A stretch of DNA of 64,000 nucleotides from Symbiodinium natans (taxonomy: Eukaryota; Sar; Dinophyceae; Suessiales; Symbiodiniaceae), in NCBI GenBank assembly GCA_905221605.1, contig CAJNDS010002125.1, forward strand, positions 394,809 to 458,808, written 5' to 3'. The position numbers were made by a program, and so were the translations under genes. Numbering within the stretch: the stretch's first letter is position 1; each line of letters starts with the position of its first letter. The notes beneath the pieces are model-generated. The model did not search any database. It worked only from the letters and a program-made list of their open reading frames with translations, and was not told the DNA's origin. This document shows positions 1 through 11,800 of this stretch, piece after piece.

Positions 1-190
1 ATATGAAGAATTTAAGTTTCTACTCCTTACTGCTTAGTTGACCAGTAACCTGGGGGGAATTACAGGTTAACCTTTGGGATTCTAAGGGGATTCTACTACC
101 CCAAAAAGGCTAAAGGTTACCTACTCTACTACTAGGATTGGGTTTCAGTACCCTTCAAATTGTAAAATGTTACCCAACTATGACAAAGAA
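1..190. repeat. Introner-like element, family B (partial at window edge)
   Basis: Positions 140-189 match 60,136-60,185 at 45 of 50 bases. That second site lies in a clean 104-bp intron of the giant gene. The shared segment includes TACCCAACTATGACAAAGA. The left part (1-139) holds short inverted pieces such as GGTTAACCTTT against AAAGGTTACC. Since gene 1 lies just to the right on the minus strand, this is probably also intron of that gene. The boundaries are not defined. Confidence 0.6.
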
Positions 191-418
191 GAGTTGAAGA
201 GTCAAGCTGCAGCAGCATGCTTCGTCCCTAGCAGAGCTTCGCACTCCCTGCCAAAAGGCCTTGTTCGAATGCATACTCATGAGAGCTGACTCACGAATAG
301 CACGCTCAGCAACACACAGGCAAGCCATGCTACAGCTTCCTCTGGGACCCAGTCCTGCTGCATGACCGCGTGCTCCCCGTACTGCTCAAGGCCTGTGCTT
401 AGGGGGGTTTCGCTCTAG

Positions 419-480
419 GGTTTAGGGTTTAGGGTCTAGGGTCTAGGGTTTAGGGTCTAGGGCTTAGGGCGTAGGGCCTT
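419..480. repeat. Degenerate telomeric tract
   Basis: About nine units of TTTAGGG and variants (TCTAGGG, CTTAGGG, CGTAGGG). It is an internal tract, not a chromosome end, because ordinary sequence lies on both sides. Confidence 0.9.
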
Positions 481-570
481 GGGGTGTACCGGCTCAGGGC
501 TTGCTAGGTTTCAGTGGGCGCCGGCAAACCCCGAGCTCCAAGAGTTCGTGGGCACCTCCGATCAACTGCT

Positions 571-744
571 TGGTAGGGAAATGAGGGAATGAGGGAATGA
601 GGGAATGAGGGAATGAGGGAATGAGGGAATGAGGGAATGAAATGAGGGAATGAGGGAATGAGGGAATGAGGGAATGAGGGAATGAGGGAATGAGGGAATG
701 AGGGAATGAGGGAATGAGGGAATGAGGGAATGAGGGAATGAGGG
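571..744. repeat. GGGAATGA tandem array
   Basis: About 22 tandem copies of the 8-mer GGGAATGA, with one short phase slip near 640. The same word occurs singly or doubly at the ends of family C elements at 757-868 and 12,946-13,016, so the array looks like an expansion of an element terminus rather than a random microsatellite. Confidence 0.9.
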
Positions 745-756
745 TGCTGTATAGTA

Positions 757-868
757 GCCTTTAAGGTATATACAGGGCCCTCATTCCCTCATTCCCTACC
801 AAAAGAACCATATATATACCCTTTAAGGTATTGAAAAAAGTGCCCTCATTCCCTCATTCCTTGCTAAG
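757..868. repeat. Introner-like element, family C (two nested units)
   Basis: Two similar segments each hold CTTTAAGGTAT and end in CCCTCATTCCCTCATTCC, the inverse of the GGGAATGAGGG word that precedes them. The core resembles 12,946-13,016, which lies between two exons of another gene. Confidence 0.55.
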
Positions 869-885
869 AACCAGAGGATCACAAC

Positions 886-3403
886 CTGGCCTGGGTCGCG
901 CTTGGCGGCATTCGTGTTGTTCAGCATCAGCAAGAACGTTGGGCCCACCTTTTGGTTTAGGGTTTCGGGCTTCCGCAGCATGATCTGGGGGCCGAAAAAC
1001 AGGGTTTAGGGTTTAGGGTTTAGGGTTTCGACTTTAGGGTTTAGGGTTGAGGGGAGCCACATCCTGGGGCTACAAATGCTGGAACTCTGATCATCTGCCC
1101 ACTCCCCTTCTGGGGGGCATCCCCTTGCCACGACTGCCAGCGTCGCACGCGACAAACCGCGCACAGGTGCAGAACGGAAGCGCTCCGACGCGCCGTGGCC
1201 CCTACAGCCAACTCCCACGTCTGAGGGCAGCTCAAAAGAACGGAAGGGGCCTACGCACTCATGGCTTGCTGGAGGGAGCAACACGACGTGCGCACTGAGG
1301 CTTCCTGTGATGCGGTCCAACGCCACACGTCAGTCTACAGCGTGGTGTGCCCTCCGGGCAGTAGGCAGTCACACGGTCGCTGGACCCCCAAACTAGTAAC
1401 TAGGGGCAGCACCTCTAAATCGCACGTATAAGCCCCTACTCCTGTGTACCCCCATGAACCTCTGCAACCCGGACCCTACACTCTTTTGTGGCCTAAGACC
1501 CATCTGCGCTGGCCTTTCGCAGGATCTTGTTGGCGGCAGTCGTGAGTGGCAGGAGCCTCGGGCTCCGGAACGTCTTAGGGCGTTTAGCTCCTAATTAAAC
1601 CCTAAACCCTAAACCCTGAACCCTAAACCCTAAACCCTAAACCCTAAACCCAAAACCCTAAACCCTGAACGGGACCTGCTTGGAAGCTCCGGGCACTTGC
1701 AACCCAACTCAGCGGCCCTGAAGACATACATCTAATCGTCGGTTCTCAGCACCCCGGTGCTCCCCGGCTTCAAAACCCAAGACTGTTTAGGGCTGAGGGC
1801 GGGTGATGATCAAAGCCCTCCTGCATTGAACACACGAACTCCTTTTGGGGAGGGGGGGGGGCTTCCCCCCCCCCACAATGGCTCAGACGCAGGGGCCCCA
1901 TGTTGTTGTCCTCCTTGGACGTCTCGTCGGCCTCGTTCAGGGAGACGACCAGCTGGTTGGTGATGTCCTGGGGCAATCGCTGGCTTCCGCAATTCGCACT
2001 TGAGGCTTTGGTTAGGGGCCTTGGCTTACTTGTCCAAAAACCCAGGGGACACAGAGGTTAGACTTTACTGCTCCTACTAGATAAGGAACCCCAAAAAGAG
2101 TGGCACAAGCCCCTGTGACCAACAACCTAAGACGGGCAGCCAGGGTCGCGGGGTTGAGGAGATGGGGGTGTAGAGATCTTGGGTTGAAGGCCCCCACTCA
2201 AAATCAGAAGGAAGGCGGGCGTTGGCAAAGACCCAAACTCCTGAACCCTAAGCCGGACCCTTAAACCCAGAGACCCGAAGACCCTCAAGCCCTGAAACAA
2301 AAAGATGCCTTGAGCTGCTTCACCATCTCCATGAGAGGGGCGCGGACTTCAGTCTCGAAATCCTGGATCTGCGAAGGGGTTCCGGCTTCGGCGTTTCGAA
2401 GGGGTCAGGGTTTAGGGCGCACCCGCCGTGAATGTTGCGCCCCCGAGTTGTGCTCCAAACTCTCAACCCCAAACCCGAAACCCGAAACCCGAAACCCTAA
2501 ACCCTAAATCTCTGCGGAGGCGCCCCTGTGCAGCGGGCAAGTTGGAGGGCGTTCAGCGCGCAGCTCTCGTCCGTGGAGCCTGCCTGGCAATCCTGCAACA
2601 AGCGTGGCGTTGGGGTTTAGGGGATAGGATTAGGGGGACCCTTGGGGATATAGACAGTCTGAATAAGGTCCCCGTTTAAGAGAGCCAGAAGAGGGTTAAG
2701 AAGGGGTTCCCTTTTATGGGTCCCCCTTATCCCACCTAGGGTTCAGGCCTCCGGGTTTTAGGGGCTTTCGGGCTCAGGATTCAGGGTTCTGGGTTTTGGG
2801 GTTTAGGGCTTCGAGTTTAGGGTTCGTTTTTTGCCTTAGGGGTTTAGCGGTTTAGAGTTTGAGCGTTTAGGGTTTTGGGGTCTGGGATTTGGGGTTTGGG
2901 GCTTAGGGCCCAAGAGCCCCGGACCCCTTTTTGAAGAGCTTTAGCCAGCGCCAGGGCGCATCGTCGGAGAAAAAGGCGGCAGCGATATCCTGCCAGTTTT
3001 CGCCTCGGCGGCTTGGGATTTGGGACTACGCAAGAAGTTTCGGGTTTCGGGTTTCGGGTTTTGGGTCTAGGGTTTAGGGTTTAGGGTTTAGGGTTTAGGG
3101 CTTAGGGTTGCTGGACTCCGCAGAACGCAAGAAGGCTTTTCGGAACTAAAGCTTCAACGCCCCTAAACCCTTCTTGCATCAGGCTTGCTTCTGTCCTCAA
3201 CCCTAAACCCTCAACCCTCATTGAACCCTATCCCTAAACCCTAAACGCTACACCCTGGACCCTAAACCCTAAACCCTACAAAACCCTAAACCCTAAACCC
3301 CTACACACTGCGGCCTGCACCCTGCGCCCTGAAACCCTATACGCCGGCCTCGAGCCAGGGTCGCCACGCACACGGCCAGGGTCACGGCAAAGCGAGCCAT
3401 CAT
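886..3403 (-). CDS. Gene 1: unrecognised secreted protein, multi-exon, 3' end not found
   Basis: Minus-strand exons joined by eye. The start is a Met pair at 3,403/3,400 followed by a signal peptide (FAVTLAVCVATLA). Exon 3,349-3,403 joins in frame to 2,927-3,003 (GENWQDIAAAFFSDDAPWRW), then 2,512-2,592 (DCQAGSTDESCALNALQLAR), then 2,309-2,368 (IQDFETEVRAPLMEMVKQLK), then about 1,890-1,967 (DITNQLVVSLNEADETSKED), then 1,514-1,556 (LLPLTTAANKILRK) and 886-948 (VGPTFLLMLNNTNAAKRDPG). Joins have AG|GC or AG|G borders and five keep frame directly; the join from 1,967 to 1,556 is not fixed. No known domain was recognised. The signal peptide and Cys pair point to a secretory-pathway or extracellular protein. 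Introns hold telomeric tracts and a family A element (2,631-2,740). The stop codon must lie below 886 or beyond the window. Confidence 0.6.
1592..1672. repeat. Telomeric tract (CCCTAAA orientation) in gene 1 intron
   Basis: About eleven units of CCCTAAA with single-base variants (CCCTGAA, CCCAAAA). It lies between gene 1 exons 1,514-1,556 and about 1,890-1,967. Confidence 0.9.
2631..2740. repeat. Introner-like element, family A, copy in gene 1 intron
   Basis: Shares a long colinear match with the complete intron at 61,202-61,305: GGGGACCCTT, then GGGGATATA, AAGGTCCC, AGGGTTAAGAAGGG, TTCCCTT and GGGTCCCCCTT in the same order and spacing. The ends are inversely related (GGGGGACCC against GGGTCCCCC). 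It lies inside the gene 1 intron 2,593-2,926. Confidence 0.75.
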
Positions 3404-4037
3404 GGATAGAGCGCTTCCTGGGCTCCGCCAAGCTCTGGGGTTTAGGGTTTGGGGTTTAAGCTTAGGGTTTAGGATTTGGGGTTTAGGCTTAGGGTTTCGG
3501 ATTTGGGGTTTAGGGTTTAGTTTAGGGTATCTACTACAACAAGCCACGAGTACGAGGCTACCTGCGCAGGATGCCCACAGGAGGGCCGGTAGCTGGGAGT
3601 GGGAGAGCCTTCTCCACTGAACACAACTCGTTGGCTTCGACTCAGCGTCACCCCGATCCCTCCCTCGAGATGCCCTCTGCCAAAAGCCAACACCCTGCCT
3701 CACGAGTTCTGAGTGTCCAGCCCTTAAGGGGGGGGGGAGGGAGGGATCACGCCGGGGAAACGGAAGGTGCCCCACTCCCGAGCTCCCAAGCCAAGCGTCG
3801 ATCCCTATTGGAAGGCAAAGAGAGAAGTTGTGCGAGACAAGAGCCACGAAAGCTGCAGAGTGGGGCATGGGTGAAAACGAGCTCTGGCCATGGGGTTTGG
3901 GGTCGAGGGCTTAGGGGCTTTACTTGCCACCCGCACTGCACACGTCTACGTGCAACTCCGCCGGGACTATTCGAGGTTCACTCATGAGGAATCAGGGTTA
4001 GGGTTTAGCGCCCACGCGGCCTCAACATGTCTACGTC

Positions 4038-4068
<31 letters not shown>

Positions 4069-6219
4069 GCGTGTTCGCGGCCTCATGATGATTTGCAAGG
4101 AATCTCACTTGCACTTAATGGGGAAATTGTTGCCACCCGCTTCACTGATCTAAATCAAGAGACCTGTTCTTACTAGAACTACCCAGACACCCTACACGCT
4201 ACGGGAAATCAGCCGACTACACAGGTGCTATGCCCCTTGAAAGGGGGGGGGGGCTCCGGCCCTTTCAACTGATATATGACAACTATGAAGGAATATCATT
4301 ACTGTCATGATTTGTTGCTGTTATTGTTCTTACTACTAGCACTGGTACTCTCAGTCTTATAACGACTGAGGGAAGCAAACAAGTTTGGCAAGCAACCTCC
4401 GTCGCAGAGACCAATACGCTTCTTATGGACGAATATTCCGAAAACACTTTATCCCTAGTATGATTAGAGCCCAGTAAGAACTGAGGGGTATTTGCTTCTT
4501 TGGTTCCCCCCAACCACCGAATCCCTTCCGTTAGGGCCCCTGCACAGGACATTTCTGCAAGCACTGTAAGACTCAGGTCTTAAGGAGACGATTGCCGCCC
4601 GAACCAGCTGCCCATACTATACTAGATCATGCTACAGTGCAGGATAGTATGCATTAGACTAGATTGGTACTAGTTTGTCCGACTATACCATATGTTTATA
4701 CTATGTGGTACCATCTCAGACTATTCCCCCCGGCCCCCACCCACCCAAACCCTGCAGGCCTGCATCGGCCGAGGCCGGCCGACGCAGCCGTGCGCCCTGC
4801 AGGCCCACAAGGCCTTCGCAGCGGGTGTGGGGTTTAGGGTTTAGGGTGTAGGGTGTAGGGTTTAGGGTTACGGGGGGTTTGAGAGGGGGCAGAGGGTTGA
4901 GGGTTTTGGGGTGTTGGGGGTTGTGAGGTAAAAGTCAATGACCCAATTCTAGCTGTAGCTATACCTTCACATAGTGTGAAGCTCACGAAGTCGCCTAGTC
5001 CCCGTCTACCCACGAGCGCGGGTGCATGGGCCGAGAACTCGCCTCATGCACAAGCCTCGACCCTATTTATGCAGTTCTCCTGGTTCCTTGTGTCGGCTCT
5101 TACGAGAATGCGGCCCTTTGGGGTTGAGGGCTTGGGGGGTTGTCAATTGCAGGTTTCTGCGTTGCTGCTTCCTTGTCAACGGCAACAACAAGATCCACAA
5201 GCTTGCTCGCGCCTTTTTTGTGACACTTTCTTGAAGCCCTCCTACAGCGTTCAAGCTCTGCAATTGCAGAGCTTCTCGCCTTTGCCTCAGGCACGGGCTT
5301 TCGGCCGAGCTCACACCCCGCCCCTGGCCTACTTCGATTTCATGCTCCCTTCTTTGGTTCTTGGCGCTTCTTACACGGCCCCTTATGCATTTAGGTACCC
5401 GAAAGATACTGGAGGCTGCATGCAGGCGCTTGATGTCGGGAGCTGACGAGAAAGTACATGGAGACTTCCCCTTGCGTACAGGAACCTGAATGCCCTCTTA
5501 CATGCCACAAGCTGCAGAATAACCCTAGATCCTTTTGCCGCAGGGCTTTCTTACGTGCCTCACGTTGCCATGGACTCGTAAACCCTCAACCCTCAACCCT
5601 CAACCCTTTTCCCCTCAACCCTAAACCCTAAACCCTAAACCCTAAACCCTAAACCCTAGTGTTGAGTCCCGGTTTCCCAGCTGGCGTAAGTCTCACACGG
5701 GACCACTGGGGCTCTCGCAGGTCCCAGCCTTGCCCTCGCCCGGTGAAACCGAAACTTGAGGGTTTGGGGTTTGGGGTTTGGGGTTTATGCCTGCGGTCTT
5801 GCGGACTGTGGGTTTTATTAGGGTTTAGGGTTTGGGGTTGAGGGCTTTGGGGTCTTCTCCGTGGGCAGTTTGCACGCATACTTGTCGCCCAAGAGCAACC
5901 ACACCTTCAGCCCAAGTGTATAACCATATTCGTGGAGATTGGGGTTCTTCCTAAGCCCGTTTTTGCAAACTAGACTCCTTGCTGTCTTCCTAAACCCTAA
6001 ACCCTACACTCTGAACCCTGAACCCTGAACCCTATTCGGGGTTCTTCGTACTGCGGGTAGGGTTCAATTCGGCTATCAGCAATGTCAACCTTAGACCGAC
6101 ATGCCATTCTCGGTGAAACTCAAGCCGCGCCAGAGGACTCTTCCAGTGTTATCTTTACCCTACACATATGTATGTGTACATATATATGTATATACGGATG
6201 TCTATATATGTATGAGCAC

Positions 6220-6251
<32 letters not shown>

Positions 6252-7127
6252 TTATTTATTTATTTATATTTATTTATCTATTTATACACATGTATATATA
6301 TATATATGTATGTGTGTGTGAGTGTCTATCAACTTTTTCTATCAATACATATCTATATATATATATATATATATTGTTTTATTAATTCATTTATAGGAGT
6401 GTGTGTATACATAGAGAGAAAGAGAGGGGAATGTGTATATAGATATATATGTGTGGGTGCAAACATATGTGTATATATATAAACATATATATATATATAT
6501 ATGTTCATTTATTTTCTCTATTGATATCTACATGTGTTTATTTCAATTTGTCGATTTGTTGCACTATCCCGCAGTGTCGCCATTCTCGTGCTTCGAGGTT
6601 CTCAGGCACTTCTACATGGGCTGATAAAGTGCCCTTAGACAGCAATAGCCAATGCCCATGAGAAGTACGTACAGCACCCACGAACCACTAAGTGGAGTCC
6701 TTGGACGGCTTCGGCTCCCTCGACTCAGAGGACCAGCTTGCCCTGCCCCACGAGCGTGCGTGCTTCTCCTATACTCCCCTTACAACCTTACTAAAGATAA
6801 TATTGTAATATCCTCTTGGGTTTACAAAAATAACAAATAATTCCCAAGGGGGACATAGTCTCTAGCTGGGATGTTTCTACAACCCTAACCTACTTTTGAA
6901 GCCCTGCCTCCCAGCGTCGACCATGCTGCTGAAGCGTGTGCTTCTGAAAGAGGGTTTAGGGCTTCAACTCTAGGGCTTCAACTCTCACACTCGCATGACT
7001 CGCATGAGGCAGGCAAGGCATGGGGCTTAGGCTTTATGGGGTGTAGGGCTTGGAGGCTCAGGATGAGCCAAGGTCACGCCAGGAAACTCAGGACATCTAT
7101 GACAGCTCTGCGCGCGGGCGGGCGCGC
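3404..7127. other. Intergenic or intronic DNA without a firmly supported gene
   Basis: Contains many telomeric tracts (for example 3,200-3,300, 4,828-4,870, 5,580-5,658), a GT microsatellite near 4,045, and an AT-rich microsatellite block at 6,160-6,515. The minus strand of 5,100-5,294 has a 65-codon open stretch with coding-like composition (SSAIAELERCRRASRKCHKK, then GASKLVDLVVAVDKEAA), which may be an exon or a gene relic. A short GC-rich segment at 4,755-4,825 may also be exonic. I found no clear start, stop or splice chain here. Confidence 0.5.
6160..6515. repeat. AT-rich microsatellite block (TATA, TTTA, TGTA)
   Basis: Runs of TATATA, TTTATTTA and TATG/TATA in tandem. The block differs strongly in base composition from the GC-rich surroundings. 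Similar blocks occur at 7,950-8,130, 13,540-13,690, 30,538-30,660 and 44,260-44,345. Confidence 0.9.
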
Positions 7128-9582
7128 CTTCCTCGCTATGGCCCCGAGGACGCGGAGGTAGGTGGCGAAGTCCATCGCGTCCTGGAGGGTTTAGGGTTTA
7201 GGGTTGAGGGTTGAGGGTTTAGGGTTTAGGGTTGAGGGTTTAGGGTTTAGGGTTTAGGTATCGAAGCCTCTCTCCGTAGGTAGCATGGGCTCTCTTTCAA
7301 GAACTTCGCAGGATGCCAAGCAAGGAACACCAGGCACATCAAGAGCCTGCTCGACGCTACAAAGCCGAGGGGGAGAGCCGTCGGAGTTGAGATCTCAGCA
7401 TTTGGAGGGTTAGGGTGTAGGGTGTAGGGTGTAGGGTTTAGGGTTTAGGGTTTAGGGTTTAGGGTTTAGGGTTTAGGGTTTAGGGCATTTGGAGGGGCCG
7501 GGGGGGGGGGGGCTTTAGGAACAAGAACAATGATCACCACACACAACTATGACAGCAACATTCGTAAACAACAACCAGCACGAGAACAAAAGCAACAGCT
7601 GTCACAACAAAAGAGCTTGCAAGAACAACAAAAGCATTTAAGTAAAAAGCAAAACAGCAACAAAAGTATGACTTGTTATGACGATCCTGAGCCCCTTCCA
7701 CGCTCCTCGCTGTCAGGGTGGTATGAGTAGTACTAAGAATGCTAGTAAGTACCACTTTCAAAGTACTGGTAATCATACACCCAATAACATTAGCAATGAG
7801 TAATATTCATACTAGCAGGAAACGGCTCAGAGTCATACTGGTCATAGAAGTGATGCTCAATTTTCTTCAACTGGCAGCAGCTGTTGTGGGGTGGTCCTTG
7901 CTGGCCTGCACGTCTCCAAGGCCTGCGGCTTCGCTCGCGAGGCAGAGTGTATGAATATATATATTCTATATATTTATTTATTTTATTTATTATTTTTTAT
8001 TCATTTATTTATTTATTTATATTTATTTTTTTATTTATCTATTTATTTATTTATATATTTATATATATATATATCATATGCATGTACACAGATATATGAT
8101 ATACACACACACACAAATAAATATAAATAGAAGAGGCTGTATATTTAGGGGATGTACGGGGTGATGTTGGTCACAAAGAGAGGCTGGATTCAGGATTCTG
8201 GGGTTTGGGATCCTGAGGGCTTTAGGCCCCCCCAAACAACCCCAAAGCAAGGCTTTGTTCGACTCTCGCTTTGGGTTTAGGGGCTTCGACTTCTTCTGTC
8301 CACGTGGTTGTTTGTTCCCTCCTGCACAGCTGGGCGAATCCACCCTAAACCCTAAACCCTAAACCTCTTCCTCGAAACAAAAAAAAAAGAAACTCCTCGG
8401 CTCCAGGGGGCCTCCTGAGGGCCGTCGTCTGCTCCAGGGACAGCTTCATCGCCTTGAAGAGTCCCTGGCCCTTTCAAGAGAGAGCGCTCTCTGACATCAG
8501 GGGGGGGCCGTGGCCTTGGGGCCTGTTAAGTGATAAAAAATTGGGGTTTTGGGGGGGGCCCTTTTTGTTTAAAAACTTTCCTAAGGAAATATGCGGGCCA
8601 TAGTAGGAGTATGTTCTCCCTCATCCAGGGTAGGGTTTGCTTCTCTGTGTTGTCTTGACGAGCTGGTTAGGGCCACAGCTCTTTCTGCGGAGAAGCTGGG
8701 TAGTTAGTGTGGCGAAGGAGCGGGGCTCGATCTACCGAGGCGGAGGAATCCAATCCTAAGAGGCGATCATGCACGCCAAGGGCAGCCCGTGGGCAAGGTT
8801 TAGGGTTTAGGTTTAAGTTTAGGGTTTAGGGTTTAGGGTTTTAGGGTTTAGGGTTTAGGTTGGTAGGGTTAGGTTTAGGGCAGAATCATGTCCCACATCG
8901 ATGGGAAATTGCACGCGGGAGAAAGTTCAGGAACTTCTGAACCCTGCCCCTCGCTCCTGACTTTCGCCGATCACGCCGGTGCCCGTCATCGGCCTGCCAG
9001 GACTTGAGGCCCTGAATCCCGGCTTAGGGTTTAGGGTTTAGGGTTTTAGGGTTTAGGGTTTAGGGTTTAAGGGTTTAGGTTTAGGTTCAGGGTTTAGGGT
9101 TTAACCATAGACCCTTAATCCGTGTGCCAAGGCTGCAAAGGTGCCAGCAGAAAAGAAAAGGTTGTGGATCGCGTGCACTTCAGCTCCTGGGCTTCCCCCC
9201 CCCCCCCCAAACCTTCTCCCACAAAAGGCACCCGCCCCTGAATCCATGGATGCTAAGGCCCCGAGCAGCAGGGATCTCGGGGTGGAACTTTCGGGGATGT
9301 CCCTTCTGGTGGGTAGGTAGACAACGTGTCTCGTGTTTTTTGCGCAACTGCTGCCTGAGCTGAGGGCAGAAGGGCAGGCAGACCCCGCCAAAGCACCAAC
9401 CAACCGGCTCCCCCAAGTCCCTTCAGCCAAACTTCCTACACCCTAAACGACTTTTAAGAATAATTATCCAAAAAATAGAAAAAGGTTCTTCTTTAAAAGG
9501 CCAAAACATTATTCTCTTTACTTTTTTTGTGTGGTCCCTTCGACCCACGAGCCTTCACAAACTGCTCGCGGAACTGTGCTAC
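7128..9582 (-). CDS. Gene 2: unrecognised gene of very small exons (partial model)
   Basis: Three minus-strand exon candidates bounded by AG|G-type borders. 9,553-9,582 (VAQFREQFVK) joins in frame to 8,415-8,452 (AMKLSLEQTTALR). 7,128-7,181 (DAMDFATYLRVLGAIARK) is likely a later exon but does not join directly in frame, so at least one exon between them is missing. The helix DFATYLRVLGAIARK resembles the outgoing helix of an EF-hand, but no loop is visible. Exons are 30-54 nt and introns about 1.1 kb, filled with telomeric tracts, an AT microsatellite and G-runs. Start and stop were not found, so the extent is a minimum. Confidence 0.4.
7179..7490. repeat. Two telomeric arrays (TTTAGGG orientation)
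   Basis: Tracts at about 7,190-7,260 and 7,409-7,486, the second with eight near-perfect TTTAGGG units. The first lies directly against the gene 2 exon start at 7,181. Confidence 0.9.
7950..8130. repeat. AT-rich microsatellite block in gene 2 intron
   Basis: TTTA and TATA tandem runs followed by a short CACACA stretch. No coding signal. Confidence 0.85.
8797..9103. repeat. Telomeric tracts in gene 2 intron
   Basis: Two TTTAGGG-orientation tracts (8,797-8,880 and 9,022-9,103) with several length variants (TTTTAGGG, TTTAAGGG, TTAGGTT). The 140 bp between them is GC-rich without a convincing exon. Confidence 0.85.
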
Positions 9583-10718
9583 CTGGCGCAGTGGGCTTTT
9601 GCAAGGAGAGGGTGGGACACCTACTTAGGCTGCACAGTCGGGCTCAGGAGTGGGGTTTAGGCCCTTAGGGCTTAGTTTTCTCCCACCCCCCCCCCCCCCC
9701 ACCCTCGCGGACCAGAGCCGGGCACTGGAAACACGTCAAGAACACAGACCAGAGCCACAGAGCCACGGCCACCCCCAGTGCCCACAGCCCGCTGAGTCAG
9801 TGAATGGTGGCCTTAGAAGCATTCTTTGGAGGTTCGGGGTGTGCATAACCACAGGCACCCACAAGTACTCCCCTTGTTGCTTCAAAGAGCTTCACTCCCG
9901 GGGCGAAAGCTGCCCCATGCCCCCCACCAACCGAAACCTTCCGGAACCAGCTGGAGGAGCCTGAGCAGAGGTGAAGCCAGCCTGGCAACACAGGAGCTGG
10001 TGACTGCGAGCTTCCACGGTTTAGGGTTTGGGGTTTTTAGGGTTTAGGGGTTAGGGTTTGGGGTTTAGGGTTTGGGGTTTAGAGTTTAGATGAGTTTAGG
10101 TTTCTTCTGGGTTGTATCGGGTTTGTCTGGGCTACGTCGGAGGTCATGTAGGGTTCTGCTGGGCCAGTATAGAGGGCCCTGCATCTGCACCAGCTCCGAG
10201 TGTAAGTTTTGAATTCTTCGTAGAGAGGTGCCCATGCTCAAACCTCTAAGTGGGGGAATGGGACAAGTTCTGCGACAATCCCTAGACATGCTGGGGTCAG
10301 GGGTGCCCTTGCAGGGAACTGTCCCCATGTGGCAGGATCTAACCTTGGCTGTCCCATGGTTCTTGTGAGGGCCCACGCAGCTTTTTGTGTGCAGCGATGC
10401 GCCCCGCACGAAAATCCGAGCAGCTGCAGGACCACTTTGCTGGTGTCAGTCGCCACGACAGGGACCTTCCTATGCCAGGTGTGGATTGCAACATTCCCCG
10501 GCTAAAGAACGGAGTGCGCAATGGGGAGCTCGATAGCGCAGGCAGTTGCCTATGGCAACCGTTGATTGCACTAGCAGCTCGTGCTGCCAAAATGATTCCA
10601 GGGGCAGGCACCCCCATAGAAGATTGAGGGAGTCTGCCCTGAACCGCCAGAGGCGTCTAAAGCACTTAAGAAGAAACTCGGCCCACCTCGTGCAGCCTGG
10701 CCAACTCAACGGTTAGAC
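9583..10718. other. Spacer between gene 2 and the transporter gene
   Basis: Holds a C-run at 9,687-9,701, a telomeric tract at 10,018-10,095, and otherwise mixed sequence. Open stretches on both strands of 9,650-10,450 overlap each other and have no splice-like borders, so none is called as a gene. It contains the 3' flank of the transporter gene, which ends at 10,719. Confidence 0.5.
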
Positions 10719-11762
10719 TTACACGGCTTTGCTGGCATCATTGTCCGCCGCAGGCTCCGTGGCCTTCGCTGCGAGAATCGGCATCTTCTCCTCCTTGCTG
10801 GGTGCCGTCAGCATAGCGGCGATCGACTTGTAGAAGAGGGCGGAGAAGATGACGCACAGGCCCAGAACCTGCAAGTGCGTCACAGGATTGTGATACTTGA
10901 CGTAGGAGACCAAGATGGACACAACCTGGCGGACGTTCATCGTCGCCGCAAAGACCAAGGCACCAAACTCCTTAATCTGCGAGTAGATGAAGAACTGGCT
11001 CGCCACCGCCGACGCGCTCAGCATGCCGCAGTCCAGCCAAAAGCGCGGGTGCGCAAAGCCAAAGGCGGCTGCTGGCCACATCTCTCCAGTCACCAAGAGC
11101 GTGACCATAGAGACGGTGGCCGACAGGAGGTTGATGTACAACATCTGGTTGTACTTGGTGGTCTTGTGCTCCTTGAAGAGCTTCTCTTGAAATGTTGACG
11201 TGAGGCCGTCGAGGGCAAGGAAGCCGCCTAGCAACACGAAGCCCTTGAAGCTGTTGTTGGCATCCACCCTGGAGTGTGTTGGACCTGTCATCAGGAACTC
11301 CGTGCAGCCCAGCGTGACGGAAAGGGCCACGACCCAGTCCCTTACACTGTAGGACTTTCCGGAGATGATCATGCCCCAGATCATGACAGGCATCATCTTG
11401 AAGCTCTTCCCCAGCATCTGCACTGCAAAGGACACGTACTTCAAGGCCTCGTACTGGCACGAGCTGGCGTAGACATTGGAAAGAGAGACGATGAGGTATT
11501 TCCATAGGGGCGCCTCGTTTCTCATGGACTCGCCCTTTGCGGCTGCCATGGACACCGCGAAGACCACCGCCGCCAGCCGATTGCACAGCACCATGAAAAC
11601 GGAGTATCTGAAGAGGCTTCCGTCATAAGCCACAGTCATGATGCCTTCCTGGAGGATGCCATAGACGACCAGGGTGCAAATGATTCCGGCACCGTAGAAC
11701 GCACACCAGGCAGCAGAGGACGAGCTCAGGCTCTCCGTCACAGCTGCCATTGCTTCGTTCAC
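10719..11762 (-). CDS. UAA/SLC35B-family transporter, PAPS-transporter-like, intronless
   Basis: A complete 347-codon open frame with no intron. It is a multi-pass nucleotide-sugar/nucleotide-sulfate antiporter of the UAA family, closest by eye to SLC35B2/B3 (PAPS import into the Golgi). Family-like stretches are LSNVYASSCQYEALKYVSFA and AVQMLGKSFKMMPVMIWG in the first half, and DGLTSTFQEKLFKEHKTTKY then NQMLYINLLSA in the second. About ten hydrophobic segments are visible and the C-tail is Lys/Glu/Ala-rich. The length fits the family. The Met at 11,762 is chosen because it is the first in frame. A spliced-leader-like motif lies 28 nt upstream (11,791-11,800). Intronless structure next to intron-rich genes suggests an mRNA-derived copy. 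The substrate (PAPS or a nucleotide sugar) cannot be fixed from sequence. Confidence 0.88.
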   Translation of the reverse strand: MNEAMAAVTESLSSSSAAWCAFYGAGIICTLVVYGILQEGIMTVAYDGSLFRYSVFMVLCNRLAAVVFAVSMAAAKGESMRNEAPLWKYLIVSLSNVYASSCQYEALKYVSFAVQMLGKSFKMMPVMIWGMIISGKSYSVRDWVVALSVTLGCTEFLMTGPTHSRVDANNSFKGFVLLGGFLALDGLTSTFQEKLFKEHKTTKYNQMLYINLLSATVSMVTLLVTGEMWPAAAFGFAHPRFWLDCGMLSASAVASQFFIYSQIKEFGALVFAATMNVRQVVSILVSYVKYHNPVTHLQVLGLCVIFSALFYKSIAAMLTAPSKEEKMPILAAKATEPAADNDASKAV

Positions 11763-11790
11763 GGATGGTAGTTAAGGGGATCGTGTGACT

Positions 11791-11800
11791 TTGAGCCAAA
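11791..11800 (-). promoter_or_regulatory. Relict spliced-leader-like motif before the transporter ATG
   Basis: On the gene strand TTTGGCTCAA matches 10 bases near the 3' end of the dinoflagellate spliced leader (which ends TTTTGGCTCAAG). Such genomic relics are known from dinoflagellate genes thought to have re-integrated from trans-spliced mRNA. A 10-base match alone is weak; its position and the intronless gene raise its weight. Confidence 0.5.

Noticed and set aside
39-480. True chromosome end (telomere) at the left edge because of TTTAGGG repeats
   Set aside because: The tracts are short and interrupted, occur in both orientations throughout the window, and are flanked by coding exons. 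They are interstitial.
5100-5294. Small basic protein gene
   Set aside because: There is an open stretch with Met start, but no splice links, no family and no neighbouring exons; kept only as a note in the spacer entry.
10972-11586. 204-codon minus-strand frame inside the transporter gene
   Set aside because: Out-of-frame shadow of the transporter; it lacks membrane segments.
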